Shown: in pieces, positions 33,466 through 46,317 of the stretch
Layout of the letters: every line of letters begins with the position of its first letter
Position numbering within the stretch: position 1 is the stretch's first letter
NCBI RefSeq assembly: GCF_007565055.1
Contig: NC_044554.1
Location: forward strand, 19,073,921-19,137,920
Source of the DNA: Rhinopithecus roxellana
Taxonomy: Eukaryota > Chordata > Mammalia > Primates > Cercopithecidae
DNA: 64,000 nucleotides
Direction: 5' to 3'
Translations under genes and position numbers: made by a program
Notes under the pieces: model-generated
The model's database searches: none
The model's input: only the letters and a program-made list of their open reading frames with translations
What the model was told of the DNA's origin: nothing

Positions 33466-34595
33466 TCTCCAAATGTGTTTTTAATATTTCTAATATATGT
33501 AAGAATTTTAAGTAGTTATCACAAGTGTCAAATCAGCAGAATTTTTCAACTATAATTACACAATAATTAAAGGCAGGTTATAGATGGCTCAGGAGATTAT
33601 TGAAAATGGGAACCAGATCCTAGTTCAATGAAAAATGAATGGGAAAGGTGGAAGAAGAAACAAGAAAATGTAGACCACTCAAGTTTGCATGATAATTAAA
33701 GAGAAATAAGATGGTAGGTACCGGAAGCATAAGAGCAATGTACAGTTGTCCTGGTTAGTCCTATGGGAGACATATGAGCACACTTCATGACTGGGGAGAA
33801 GAAGAAAGATATGAGTGAAGGGATGACTCATGAGAGAGATGCAGTCAAGAGAACTGATAAATAAGGCAGCTTGAAGCAGGAAGATACAATTAAAGTAAAT
33901 AGGTTTGTAGGTGTGTTGGGAGGCGTTAGGAATAAGGAAATAATGCCTTCCTGGCAGGAGTGTATGGGAACCAAGGATACCTGGAAAGTAGCTAGAGAGC
34001 GAGCCCTGGCTAGTTCAGTATGAAGGAGAGGCAAAGAGGGAATTGATAATACGAATGACTGAAGTGATTAATGATGTTCTATAACTCCTAATAACTTTCT
34101 CTTCCGCATTCATTCTAAAAGAACATTTTGTACACATGAAATTTGCATTTTCTTTATTTGGTGAGCAGTTATGACTACCTATCTTCCAACATTAACATTG
34201 AATCATTTTCAAATGTTCATATTAGAGTTCTTATATTAAAAAATAAAATATCAATTTTTTTTTTCTTGCCCAACAAATTAGAAACCCTATGTTCAGCTTC
34301 TGTGTGTAAATTTACCACTTTGGATTTAGTCTATTTTGTGTACTAAAATGTAGCGAGTTTTTATTCTCTGAGTCATTCAGCCTTTATTTCTAATCTCTTT
34401 TTTTCCCTTATGTTAGACATATTAAATGTTCTTCTTCCATAAGAATGCTACAATAGTCTTTCCCCTGTATTATAAAAGTCCCACACTTGTCTCTCTGATT
34501 TTATATATATTCTCTGCTTTTACATATATAATATATTTATATTTTACATATATTAACATACATATATATGTATGTTATACATAACAAGCATGGTT
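33466..34595. other. Unclassified interval
   Basis: 33600-34050 is purine-rich ('gaagaagaaacaag', 'gggagaagaagaaag') and may be an old repeat. The minus frame 33828-34034 is not recognised. The stretch before the L2 is AT-rich and contains the palindrome at 34554. Confidence 0.35.
34554..34577. repeat. Perfect 24-bp AT-rich palindrome
   Basis: The half-site TAACATACATAT is followed by its exact reverse complement; central ATAT. It can form a cruciform or hairpin. Confidence 0.9.
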
Positions 34596-34599
34596 GTTT

Positions 34600-35125
34600 T
34601 TATTAGCAAGTCAGATCAAATCACTTTTCTGATCAGTGCCTTCCAATGGCTTCTCATCTCCCTCAGAATGAGAAGCAGTTGGATCATGGGACCAATATGA
34701 TCTGAATCTTGGCTCATTCCCTTCTACTCTCTAACCCTTTCTTTCTCTCCAGCACCACTGGAACTGTGGGATATTTTAGGCACTCCCCGTCTTGCTCCAC
34801 TATTCCCTTTCCCTGGAAAGTTCTTACCCCCAGTGTCTGAATCTAAGAGTATGTTGAAATACCATCATCGGGGAAGGCCGTCTAGGCCAAGATTTCTAGA
34901 ACAGTAGCACCTCTCATTCTGTCTTCTAACCCTGCTTTTTCTTTCTTCTCAAAAACCAACCTATTCCACGTTTGTTATTGTGCCTCCCTCCATTAGAATT
35001 TAAGCTTGATAAGAGCAAGGGTTTTGTGTTTGTTTCCTTCTTTACTTCTAGTGCCTGGAGGAATGACTGTCACATGATAGGCATTGGTATACATTGAAAG
35101 AATGAATAAAGGAATAATGAATGAA
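34600..35125 (+). mobile_element. L2 LINE 3' end, sense
   Basis: 'tgccttccaatggcttctcat', 'tccctttccctggaaag', 'attagaatttaagcttgataagagcaagggtttt' and 'gtgcctgga...ataggcattgg...gaatgaataaagg' follow L2 3' consensus order through the tail. Confidence 0.85.
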
Positions 35126-35945
35126 TCAGTGTGATCAAAATTAATCTTTCAAAATGTCCTGTAACTTCCTTCTTTAGTAAACCCCCTTTGACACTTTCCT
35201 TTCTTTTTCTTCCATTTTGTTCACCATTATACACATGATGCTCCCTTTTGCTCTCCTATCTCTTCTGGAATTTGCGTTCATTTATATTTGATTCTCTGTC
35301 TCTTGTTTTAACTCTGCAGACAGAGTTAACTCCTCTAAGCACACTGAAAGATTCAGAGATAAACAGTTATCTGTCTTGTACGGAAGTATTAAAACCTAAC
35401 AACATCTTGAAGTGTTTCTGAGTCTCAAATGATAGATCATCTGTCTTGAACATCAGTGAATGATGAATAAGCTGTTGACTAACTTGGGAGCATGAAATGA
35501 GATGTCATTTGCCATGAATTGTTGATAATACTGCATTCATTTTCCATGGTTCTGTTTTACCTAGCTGATAGCCAGCTAGTATGTCAACTTTTCTGTAAAT
35601 GATTAAAATATAATTTAAATGATTTATCTCAGACTTCAGAGAAATAATTTTTAGTTACTGCTACATTTGCCTTAACTTCAGTTAAAAATATTTGATACTC
35701 TGGTTATTGATATCTAAGGATTTTGTTTGACAGTTCGTTACAGAATTTTAGGATAATAAAACATGTTTGAAAAGGCACTGCAATCATGAAAGAAGAGCAA
35801 GTGACACTTATAATGTCATCATTTACTACAGGTATTAAAAATCCCAGTACTGATTACAGTGTGCAAATTCTAAAAAGAGTTTACATCATAGTAGAAGACA
35901 TAGAAGATAGCATATAGATGGATTTTATTTAATATAACATCAGTC
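35126..35945. other. AT-rich interval
   Basis: No recognisable exon. The first 200 bp may be degraded L2. Confidence 0.35.
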
Positions 35946-36385
35946 ACAATCTGAAAAGGCTACATACTGTATGATTCAAACTATATGACATTCTAGAAAA
36001 GGCAAAACTATGGAGACAGTAAAAAGATCTGTTCTTTTCAGGGGTTGTCAGGGAAATGGATGAATAGGAGGAACATAGGGGAGTTTTAGGGTATGAAGAA
36101 TGTTATATATGATACTATAGTGGTGAATAAGTGACATTATACATTTGTCCAAACACATGTATTGTACAGCACCAATAATGAACCTTAATATACACTCTGG
36201 ACCTTGGGTGATAATGTTGCATCAGTGTGGGTTCATCCAGTGTGGTAAATGTACCACTGTGATGTGGGATGTTGATAGAGGAGAAAGTGTGAGTATGTGG
36301 GGGCAGTGAGTATGAGAGAACTCTACTTTATGCTAAGTTTTGTTATGAATCTAAAAATAGTCTTTAAAAAATAAAGTGTGCATTT
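35946..36385 (+). mobile_element. L1M 3' end, sense
   Basis: 'ggctacatactgtatgattc', 'atgacattctagaaaaggcaaaactatgg', 'tgtcagggaaatggatg', 'gaccttgggtgataatg' and a closing A-rich 'aaaaaataaagt' are the standard L1M ORF2-end/3' UTR order. Confidence 0.85.
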
Positions 36386-37379
36386 TTGAAAAACTATTAA
36401 AAGGGAGAAATCAATCCAATTTAAACATCCTCTACTAGGGATTAAGACACATGAGATAATATACTTCTTCCTGTCAATAACACTTCTTCATTTAGATAGT
36501 CACAATCTCCTTGATTCATAGAGCATATTCATAGATCAGGCAATTGTACTACATTATATTTCTAATTATTGAATTGCTTTGTGAATAGGAGTTTTTTTGT
36601 ATTTCTTTCTTGCATTGGGTTGTTAAAAATGAAAATGGGGCCAGTGAAGTTACTGTTTGGAGATGATACGCGAGTGCTTAGCTGCCATACTTGTTATTGT
36701 TTTGGTTGAAAGTACTTTTCCTGACAATTTATTTGTACAAGCTCTTTTCTTTTTGACTCTTTACTTCTGAATATTGTCTATTGGATAGTATTTGATTTTG
36801 CGCACCATTAACATGAGCCAGCTCTGCTTTATTCTCATATCTCAGAAGACACTAACCTGGTTCAAACCCACTGGTCACCACCAATATGACTCAGAAGGAA
36901 AGGCAATTGGAACATCACCAAAAGCCTCTAATCACCTCATCAATATCTAATTAGGTAATGCAGAATTGGTAATTTTTAAGGCAATATTATACTGACGAAT
37001 GTTACACAAGTCTGTGAATAATTCCCGAAAGAAACGTGCATGTCTTTGGTCATAAATGTTTCTGGTCCATGAGTATTTAAACATTATTGAGTGAATTCTA
37101 TCATTGGAAAATAAAACAACAACAAAAAAGTTTAAATCTTAAAGTATAAATTTTAGGTTACACAGATAATCCATAAAAAACAGTAAAGATAGGAAAAATG
37201 TACACAATTGTGATTTAATTCCCTTACATCTATCTGGATAAGGCCTTATTGTACTTCCTGGACACTGTACTGTGTTAGGTTTGATCCTACATTAGTCTTC
37301 AAAATTAAAATATAAGTGTTAAGAATAATAAAAAACACAACTTACTCAAATCAATATTATGATAAGAATAGTGAAAAAA
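36386..37379. other. AT-rich interval
   Basis: No repeat or coding signal recognised. Confidence 0.4.
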
Positions 37380-37389
37380 TAAGATGTTA

Positions 37390-37670
37390 GGCCAGACGTG
37401 GAGGCTTACGGCTGTAATACCAGCACTTTGGGAGGCCAGGGCAGGTTTATCACCTGAGGTCAGGAGTTTGAGACCATCCTGACCAGCATGGCAAAATCCT
37501 GTCTCTACTAAAAATACGAAAATTAGCCAGGTGTGGTGGTACATGCCTGTAATCACAGCTACGAATGAGCCTGAGGAAGGAGAATTGCTTGAACTTGGGA
37601 GGCAGAGGTTGCAGTGAGCTAAGATTGTGCCATTACACTCCAGCCTGGGCAACAGTGAGACTCTGTCCGA
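37390..37670 (+). mobile_element. AluS, sense
   Basis: GGCCAGACGTGGAGGCTTAC start, both monomers, ends 'ctgggcaacagtgagactctg'. The short duplication AAGATGTT (37381-37388 and 37782-37789) lies beyond the tail. Confidence 0.92.
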
Positions 37671-37781
37671 AAGAAAGAAAAAAGAAAAGAAAAGAAAAGA
37701 AAGAGGGAAGGAGGGAAGGAAAGAAAGAGAGAGAGAAAGAGAAAGAAAGAGCGAAAGAAAGAGAAAGGAAGGAAGGAAGAA
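37671..37781 (+). repeat. Purine-rich (GAAA/GGAA) microsatellite from the Alu tail
   Basis: 'aaagaaagaaaaaagaaaag', then 'gggaaggagggaagg' and (GAAA)n/(GGAA)n. Grew from the Alu poly(A) tail. The frames on both strands are repeat translations. Confidence 0.92.
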
Positions 37782-37789
37782 AAGATGTT

Positions 37790-38329
37790 GGAGAAGAAGC
37801 ACAAAGATTCTAAATATTGTTTTAAAAACTGAAGTTGAGAATGGATTTATAATATCTACGTGTATGAAGTAATATTGTTAAGGAAAAGCTGAGTTCTTCA
37901 TCATCACGGAATGAGGGAAAACATATGTAAGCTATTCCTGGCACTACTTCAAATTTATATGTGAATGAAGACTGTAAAACTTTGAGGGAATTCCCAAAGT
38001 TTGAGGCTCAAGAGAAGAAGGAAAGAAATAGTGTTGAGCACTTCACCCTTGACCAGCTTCATGTGCTAATCATGAGCTAGAATTGTACAAGTTCCAAGTT
38101 ATGCGACAGATATTATTGCAGATTTTAATTATTACATATGAGGAGGTGGAGAGAATACTCCAGGCAGGTCATGCAAGAAAGACTAAATAGAGGGCTATTA
38201 TACTCCATAACAAAATACAGGCAAATGAAAATGTTTATGAGATGTAGCTCAGTCAAATTCAATTAAACTTTGCCCTTTCATGGTTGCCCACAGTTTCATC
38301 CTTACTAAAACTCATTCTTACTAAAAGAT
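37790..38329. other. Unclassified interval
   Basis: Nothing recognised. Confidence 0.4.
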
Positions 38330-39490
38330 ATTTGCCCTGAGGATCTCAGTTCACTGATGACACTCTGGTTCTTAAGTTCAACATTCCTAACCTCTGTGAC
38401 TTTTTATTTACATCTCAGACTGCTCCTCCTCCGAGTTTATCTGCTTTATTTGTTGATTCTTAGTCCATACTACTGTTTGCACCTTCCCCCATCTCTTTCA
38501 TTGTTCCTTTTCCTTTCTCTACCTCTTAAAAATAGGCATTATCTTCAGTTTCTCTTCTATTTCTTTGTTACCTACTTTTCCTGATGATTTTAACAATTTC
38601 CATGGCTTAATCGCTCAGGTTTCCTCCCAGCTTCAAATCCTCGTTTTGCAAGGCCTGTGGACGTTTCCATCCAGATGCCTGACCATAAATGTAAGTGTAA
38701 TGTCTAACAGAATACCAATTGTTCCCTCCAAGCCATATCACACCTCAGAATTTATATTGATTTCCACACTAACATTGTGCTATCAACTTTGCAAACAGAA
38801 AAACAAATAGATCCATCTTTTTTTCAATGATCCTCTCAAATCCAGAAAACATACTTATTAATTACTCTCTAACATTTCTGACAAATATTCTTTATCTCTC
38901 TTTTCACTGGCACTAACCTTTCTTGCTTTGCATCAGGATTCCTGCATTAGTCTTCAAATTAGCTTCTTTATTTCCAGGTTTTGCAGCTGAATCTGTCTAT
39001 TGGGCATTGTTATTTAAAGTATAGTCTGGGAATCAGCAGTAATAGTATTATCTGGGAATTCATTTTCGTAAGGTGAAATCTCAGGCTTTACTGGAGAATT
39101 GAATCAGCATATGCATTTTAGCAAGATCCCCAAGCGATGAGTGTGCACATTAAAGTCTGAGAAGCTCTGCTCAGCATGACCATGTTACTTCTCTATTCGT
39201 AAGGGCTTCAAAAACACACTTCAATATTATTAGATGATAACATTGCTTAAATTTGAAAGTATTACACTCTCCCCTCAAAATTTAGTTACCACTAATCACC
39301 CATACTATACCTTTTTTTTCCCTATCCCCTAAATCACTATGCACATTTTAGTTCCTGTGACTGGCTAACATGGTTTACTTGCTAAAAATGCCCTCTACTT
39401 ACTTGTTTGTTTACACAAACCTAATCCATTCTGAAAGACTAATTCAAGATCCAACTTCTTAAAACATTTTTATAGTACCTATTATAATAA
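38330..39490 (+). mobile_element. L2 LINE, sense, interrupted by MER5A
   Basis: 'cagttcactgatgacactctgg', 'ttaagttcaacattcctaacctctg', 'gcctgtggacgtttccatccagatgcctgacc' and 'caggattcctgcattagtcttc' track the L2 3' part in order. After the MER5A insert it continues 'catgaccatgttacttctct' and 'aatcccattctgaaagac'-like L2 tail sequence. The frames 38357-38584 and 38565-38810 are its remnants. Confidence 0.65.
39005..39175 (-). mobile_element. MER5A (hAT-Charlie), antisense
   Basis: 'tagtctgggaatcagcagtaatag', 'gtgaaatctcaggctttactgg', 'aattgaatcagcatatgcattttagcaagatccccaag' and 'gtgcacattaaagtctgagaagctctgc' are antisense MER5A in order, nested in L2. Confidence 0.8.
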
Positions 39491-41060
39491 TAGCAGCAAA
39501 AATAATTTTATTAATAGTGTCTAAAAAACTATTTTGTGTTATTTTTGTTTTTCTTAATTTGCCAGCCCATTTCTAATTAGATATCAAGTCTTTTATTAGC
39601 TTGTGTTCTGGCATCTAGAAGAGATCTTGCACACCACTGGGGCCAAATAATTTCTAGAAATAAGTCTTTATAGATGTCCTTAAAATTAAATATGAGATTT
39701 ATTTTACTTTATAACATTTATGCATACAACAAAATTGTACACAATTTTACAGATGATGGTTACACACATTTTAAACCAGAATTTCCTGCCTTTTCTTTCA
39801 GTGTCTTCTGCTAAGAGATATTTCACTTAGTATAAATGAAATATATACTTGTATAAATATAAGAAAATATGTCATTTGATGTAAATGTCTAAACATTTAA
39901 ATGGGCATTTATGTAGCATTAACTTCCATTGCCTACATTTAAAATAATGCTGTGTAATAAAATTGATGTTTGGATACATTGCAATATTTAAAAATGCTAT
40001 ATTTAATAACTCTTCAGAGAAATATATCTACATAAGCAGCTGTTTTGTAGAAATTAGCTTTATAACTAATGCTCCATATTGTTAGTTAACATATATCATT
40101 GATCATAATGATATAATAATTCATATTAGTCACAAGCAAATTGCATAATTAGTAGTTGAAAAGAAAACCTCCTATGAATAAAAAATAAAATTCACCCTCG
40201 TTTTTAACATCAGGAGGAAACAACAAAAATTAATATATTTTCCCACAAAAGGATTCTGCATTGTAATTTTTTTATGTTTCAAATAATTATCTAGCCAGAT
40301 ATTATAAAGCAATCTATAACTTTTTAATTATTTTGAAAATAACTATATATCCTAACATGTCTCTTTTGATACTTTCTATGTGCGATGCGCTCCTGTGTTA
40401 AGTGTTAATTTTGTATTGTAAGGAGATGACAATAGAAGTGTACAAAATAAAATATCACTGTGTATCCCATATAATTTAAAAAGCCTTTGGAGTGTTCATG
40501 TCTTAGAATTTCCTTTTGTCTTTGATGAATCCAGAATTTCCTTTACTACAAATTCTATTTTATGCATGCTCTTTGCTCTTCTTTCCCAAGCTATTTGAGG
40601 TTAGTTAAGTGCATGTCATATTAATTTACCTGAAAATGTGACTTTCTGAAGACACCCAAAGGAATATGGACATAACTCTGGATTGGAAAAATGGCTAGTT
40701 ATGAGTCATCCAATGAGGCACCACCTGGAAGCAGTTGAGAGTTGATCATGCAATCCAGTAAAAGATGGAGTTAAATCTATCATCCTGTAACTGGTCCTGG
40801 AATTTACGTCATAAGTGTACATTAGATAAAACTATATCAACATTTCTCAACTTTCTTTTTTGACCCCGAAGATCACTACCAGCCAAATTCTAGGAGAATG
40901 TCCTCTAGTTCCTAGGCATTATGGGGTGAGAAGACTGACGTTAGGGTGGATATCAGATGCCCAACATATTATACTGTTCTTAAAAGATTTTTCTTTCTCG
41001 TTGAGAGGGTAACAAAGAAAAAACTGCAGGACAACATGATGGGTTCCATTTTAAATGAAG
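39491..41060. other. AT-rich interval
   Basis: About 1.5 kb of AT-rich sequence with no gene. 40840-40990 may be an old DNA-transposon piece ('tttctcaactttctt...gatgccc') but is not identifiable. Confidence 0.35.
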
Positions 41061-41064
41061 ATTA

Positions 41065-41400
41065 GTAGTGGTCACTCAGCACTGATTAAAGAAACACCAT
41101 TTCTGCCTGAGTCTCCAGGGAAGGTTTCGTGAAGAAGTTGACATTTGACCTAAACTTTAAAGGAAAGATTTTCAACATTCACGTGAGTATGGGATAAAAG
41201 TCATTCAAAAGAAGGAGAGAGAAAATAAGAAGAAATTTGAAGAAAGAAACAGTATGGGGTACTGCACATCTGCGGAACAGAGAGTAACCATTCTCTAATA
41301 TATAACCACCTGAGGCTTGGAGGAGGCAAAAAGGAGTTGGAACTACAGCATGTGGGGACTTCAAGTGAGTTTAAGGTTTATGGTGTAGATCATGAAAAGC
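41065..41400 (-). mobile_element. L2 LINE fragment, antisense
   Basis: 'tccagggaaggtttcgtgaagaagttgacatttgacctaaac' is the characteristic antisense L2 segment. Diverged. Confidence 0.6.
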
Positions 41401-41499
41401 ATAAAAATGATTTCTAAATATATTTTCACAGTAATGTTACAATTTGCTCTTTCCTTTTTTATTTTAATAATAAAATACATTTTGAATCAGAGTTTCAAA

Positions 41500-41640
41500 A
41501 AACGTAAAATATTGGAGCTTGAAAGGATTTTATAAATCATTTTGACAAAATAATCATTTTATACTTGGACAAACTGGGTTCCAAAGACCTTGAATGACAT
41601 ATTCAAGGTCAAAGAATTCTACCTGATCATTGTAATGCAA
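41500..41640 (+). mobile_element. MIR-like SINE fragment
   Basis: 'ggagcttgaaaggattttataaatca', 'cttggacaaactgggttcc' and 'atattcaaggtcaaagaat' fit a MIR-type core. Weak. Confidence 0.4.
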
Positions 41641-43897
41641 TCACATATAGTTATAACTCTTACAGTTATTCTGGTTGTGTCAATAATCCCAAATCTAGAA
41701 TGCAATCAATCTCTATTGAGAAGAGAGTAGAGTCTGATTTGGGTGATCAGTTTGTTTCAAAAGATCGATTTAAACCCTTATGACTGTTCCCTTACATGTA
41801 ACTATATTTCACTTAAAGTTAGTTACAGACGAAATTGCCAGGAATTTTAAAAAGTGTAAACATCATCATCATCTCCTTGGTTTAGTGTTCCTTCCATGTA
41901 CTGCTATCATGCTGTATAACATTTAGCCTTCCTACTCTTTTTTTCCAACAAATTACTGAAAACGAAACAAAATAAAACTATGAACTTTTTGTTCTTTCCT
42001 GGACATGACTAAACAGAGCCCCAAAAGAAGGGAAGACCTTGACCTTGAACCTATCAGCTTTTCTGGTGAGATAGTTTCAGATATATCTGACTCATTTCCT
42101 ACAGGTTTAGACTATGTGTGTGTGTGTGTGTGTGTGTGCAAGATTAGAAGGGGAAAAAACTTAAAGATAAGAGTCGCACATCACCTCAATTTCTGTCTGC
42201 CTCAGAGAACTACGGTCGAACTCATATGACATAGATCTTTTGTGGATTTCTGGCATGCTGGTTGTGATGTTACAGTACTTAAATTTCTTCTGCCGGAATA
42301 TGTGATGTCTTTTTAAATATATAACCACATTTAGCTGTTTTTTTTTTTTAATTCCATGTATTTCCCAGGAAAATTAAGTATAACTTTTTGACTGCCTGCC
42401 TCTAACAAAGAGACATTAGCTACTTCATCTGGCCTGCAGCGATCAGGGAAATATAGATTCAAGTTGCCAGGGATGGCCAGTCCAACATCCTAATGTAGTT
42501 ACTGGAATCCCATGCCTACCTAATTTGGGCAGTAACTTTAACGTAGAAGGAGCCAGAATTGAGAAGTCACATTGATTGAAGTTCTTTGAATGGACCAAAT
42601 TACATAGCTGGAGAGAAAGTTCATTACACCATTGCTCTATGGTCATAATGTCTCAGAAACATACTTCTTTTCTTTTTTATTTTACTTCTTCTGCATTACT
42701 CAGTCCCAGGCAGACTTTCCTATGGTCTCCTAGAGTTTGGACAATAGACATGTTTAAGTCTGGTTTGATATTTTACTAATGCTATAACCCTTACTTCCTA
42801 TTGATGTGGGGAGGTTCTGTCTGAGACTCTGCATATTGGGCAGAACCTGAGTTTTGACCCCCTCCAGCACAGCAGATGAACCAAAATGTGAGTGTAATAT
42901 ATTGGCCAATACCTTCAAAATTTTTTGTTCCAAGAGTGTACTTTCCTCTGTTACCAACTTTTAAACAAAAATTGGCCTGAAAGCTCAGCACTGTAGTGTA
43001 TTTTTAAATTCTACAATGTAATTAATGTCATTTCAAAATATTTATTATTTTTAGAGAATAAGTTAATGTGGAGAGTCCTTCAGAAACAGAAAATCCTTTA
43101 GATAAAAAAAGTAAATTAATGTGAAGAAGATTTTAAACTGTCATAGAGAAACATGGCATTGAGAGAGTAGTTTGGGTTAATAATGACTGTACAGTTCATC
43201 TGCCCCGTGTGACTCTTCTCCCACATACAGTGATATGTATGAGACTATGCAGAAGGGTGATTTTATTCAGATTTTTCCAGAATTTGTGTATTTAAAACAT
43301 ATCATAATAAGGGGGTTTAAGAGATTGCAAAGAGAATGATTGAAATGATAGAGCATGGAATCTAAGTGAACAGGGAATAAACTAAGGACAGGGAAAAGGG
43401 AGGAAGAGAAAGAAGAGAGGTCAGTAAACTGGAGGTCCTGATGTGAATCACAGCAACTCATTGCCTAAGTAATTAAATAAGAAAGCAAGAAACAGGAGAT
43501 GGTGGTCAGAGAGTTGGAGTGATACAGGATTTCAGGGTAACTTCTTAGGGCCTTACTGTAAAGTGGATCAGGAAAATGGATTCGAATTGAAGATCACTGT
43601 TGATGGTGAAGTCAAAGCTAGTTTTCTATGTGGAATTTGAAATCAACTAGATTGAGAATAGGAGTTGAAGCAAAGAGGAAAACTTTGAACTTGGTATCAG
43701 TACATTCAGTGAATGATGGTGAAAAATATATAAATTGTACAATAGTAAATGGTGAAAATTAGAAGGGGAGAGTGTTCCAAACATAGAGGAGTAAAGGTTT
43801 TTGCAAAAGAGGGATAGACATGTCCTGGATATAGCAATGGAAATCCAGAAAGATTCTTGCCTCCCATTATATGAGCTTTAAGAGCATAACTTCTACT
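41641..43897. other. Unclassified interval
   Basis: Contains the (TG)n at 42113-42138. The frames at 42005-42229, 42443-42991 and 43267-43461 lack recognisable domains. No splice-flanked exon is convincing. 43290-43800 may be an old unidentified repeat. Confidence 0.4.
42113..42138 (+). repeat. (TG)n microsatellite
   Basis: 'tatg' then 12 or so TG units, ending 'tgcaag'. Confidence 0.92.
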
Positions 43898-43911
43898 AAT
43901 TTAATCCTTTC

Positions 43912-44200
43912 TTTCCTTCTTATTTTTCTCTTTTTTTAGAGTCTCATTCTATTACCCAGGCTACATGATCTCGGCTCACTGCAGCATCAACCTCCCTGGC
44001 TCAAGGCATCCTTATGCCTCAGCATCCCAAGCAGCTGGAGCTACAGGTGTGCACCACCACGCCTGGCTACTTTTTGTATTTTTTGTAGAGATGGGGTTTT
44101 GCCATGTTGTGCAGGCTGGTCTTGAACTTCTAAGCTCAAGCCATCCACCTTCAACCTCCCAAAGTACTGGGATTGCAGGCGTGAGCCACCATGTCTGGTC
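43912..44200 (-). mobile_element. AluJ, antisense, with internal deletion
   Basis: Short T tail, 'agagtctcattctattaccc', a gap where the 'ggagtgcagtggcgcg' segment should be, then the right part to 'gtgagccaccatgtctgg'. The perfect 14-bp duplication AATTTAATCCTTTC (43898-43911 and 44201-44214) is remarkable for an old Alu. Confidence 0.92.
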
Positions 44201-44451
44201 AATTTAATCCTTTCATTATACAAGACTATCAGAGAGTTGTGTGTTTGGGCCACATTGCTTTCCCCATTGTCTTCTATATAATGTTAGAGAACCAAAGAAC
44301 CAAGCACAAGGTTGACCCAGTAACTGTGGACTGGGCATTAGAAAAGAGAAATGATTGTGGGTATACTTTAATAAGACAGAGACAACAGAATATAGCAATT
44401 AGGAGTGTTATACCTTGGACGAGTTTTGAAAGAAAATTGTGTGAATTTGCA

Positions 44452-44625
44452 TTGCCTGTGGGTGGAATTGTGTCCCTCTAAAAGAGATATATTTAAGTCC
44501 TAACCTCACTACTTCATATTGTTACCTTATTTGGAAATAAAGTCATTGCAGATGTGATTAGTTAAGATAAGGTTACATGGTAGTAGAGTGGTCCCCTAAA
44601 CTGATGATGTTCATGTTGTGAATAT
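44452..44625 (+). mobile_element. MLT1 LTR 5' fragment, sense
   Basis: 'ggtggaattgtgtccctctaaa', 'taagtcctaacctcac', 'gttaccttatttggaaataaagtcattgcagatg' and 'agttaagataaggttacatgg' are the ordered first half of an MLT1 LTR. Confidence 0.75.
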
Positions 44626-44639
44626 GTGTGTGCAAGCAT

Positions 44640-45290
44640 GAATTTATACAACTCTTTTGACAATCAAGTTCTGATGGGGATGTGAAGTAACTGGAACTTT
44701 CCTACATTACTCATGAACATGCAAAATGATACAACCACTATGGAAAACCATTTATTAGTTTCTAATAAGTTAAACATACACATACCATATTACCTAGATT
44801 TTCACATAAGCATAGTAAAATTTATGTTCATACAAAATTCTAGATATTTATATAAGTTTTCCTCATAAAAATCTGCAAACAACCATGTTTCTCAACTGGG
44901 TCAAAACCACAGTTCTTTTGTTCTTACTCTTCTTTTACTACTTAGTAATAAAAAGAAGAAACTCTTGATACACTCAGCAACATGAATAAATCTCAAATGC
45001 ATTATGCATGGTGAACAAAGGCAAACTCAAAATGCTATATATTGCATATCTCATTTATATAGCACTCTGGAAAAGGCAAGATTATAGGAATGGAGATTAT
45101 ATCCTTGATTGTCGAGTGTTATTGGTGAGGGGGAGAATTTGCCTTCAAAAATTTGGCATGAGGGATTCAAGTGTGTGTGGAGGGGGTGTGATTGAAACTC
45201 TTCAGTGGTTTGATTGTAGAAGTGATTACGAAACTATTTTATATTGCCAAAATTCACTCTAGAAGAAGCAGGTATCACTGAAAAATTTAA
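44640..45290 (+). mobile_element. L1M ORF2 3' end and 3' UTR, sense
   Basis: 'gtgaagtaactggaactttcc', 'tatggaaaaccatttattag', 'cactcagcaacatgaataaatctcaaatgcattatgc' and 'tatagcactctggaaaaggcaagattat' follow old L1 order. The frame 45008-45262 is a chance frame in it. Confidence 0.8.
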
Positions 45291-45352
45291 AATATATTTG
45301 AAACACTTTTAAATGTCTAATATCAGTATACTATAGTAAATAATCAAAAAGC

Positions 45353-45798
45353 ATATTCTAGTTTCTAGGGATGCTGCAACGAAATATCACAAATGTGGTA
45401 GCTTAAAACAATACAGTTTTATTCTCTCATAATTTTAAAGGTTAAAAAGTCCAAAATAAAGGTGTTGGCTGGATTACTTTCTTCCAAAGATTCTAGGGGA
45501 GAATTCATTCCAGGCTTCTCTCCTAGCCCACAGGCAATCCTTGGCAATCCTTGACTTGTAAATGAATCATCCAGTCTCTACTTCCATCTTCCTATGGCCT
45601 TCCCTTCTGCATTTCTTTGTGCCTTTTTTTTCTTTTGTAAGGACACCTGTCAATGGATTTAGGACCCATACTAATTCAGGATTATCTAATCTCAATATCC
45701 ACACCTTAATTATTTCTGCAAAGAAACCTACTCCAAATAAGGTTACATTTTGAGGTTTTTAGCAAACATATTCTCTGAAGGAACAAAATTCAACCCAC
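45353..45798 (-). mobile_element. MLT1-type MaLR LTR, antisense
   Basis: 'ttctagggatgctgcaac', 'ggtagcttaaaacaatac', 'aataaaggtgttggctgg' and 'attctaggggagaattc' through 'ccacaccttaattatttctgcaaag' to 'aaattcaaccca' form the antisense LTR order. Confidence 0.75.
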
Positions 45799-46310
45799 TT
45801 AAGTCATCATAGAAATCTTTAATAACTGTATTTATATATTGATATAAGAACACTGATTAGCACATGCTTTCACTCATGTTTGTATTCTGACAATATTCTG
45901 CCTAATGTATTTATTAGGATCACAGGCCAAAAATGATAATAAAATGCTCTTATGTCTATAACCCCATTGCCATAATTTTAGAGTATTTTTTCTATGAGTA
46001 AATTGAATAACCTTATAAATTATAAACCACATAACTTATTTTAATATGATACAAAGTACATTCAAATTTATGTGAGAAAAAGTCATGCATTGACCCAATT
46101 AGCTGGTGAATCAAATATTGTCTTTAAAGTATTTAAGAAATTTTCAAAGTGTGAAACTTAATATTGCTGAACCAGAAACTTAGAATGATGTAGCTGGAAT
46201 GAACTAGAATACAATGTCAAGATCTAGTATTAAATTATGTCCAACAACATTAAGAAACCAATGAGAAGAAACTGTGGAGAGAAAATAATGAATAGGCTTT
46301 TAACTAAAAT
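45799..46310. other. AT-rich interval
   Basis: No firm feature; the last 150 bp may be HAL1-like. Confidence 0.35.
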
Positions 46311-46317
46311 CTTTTTT

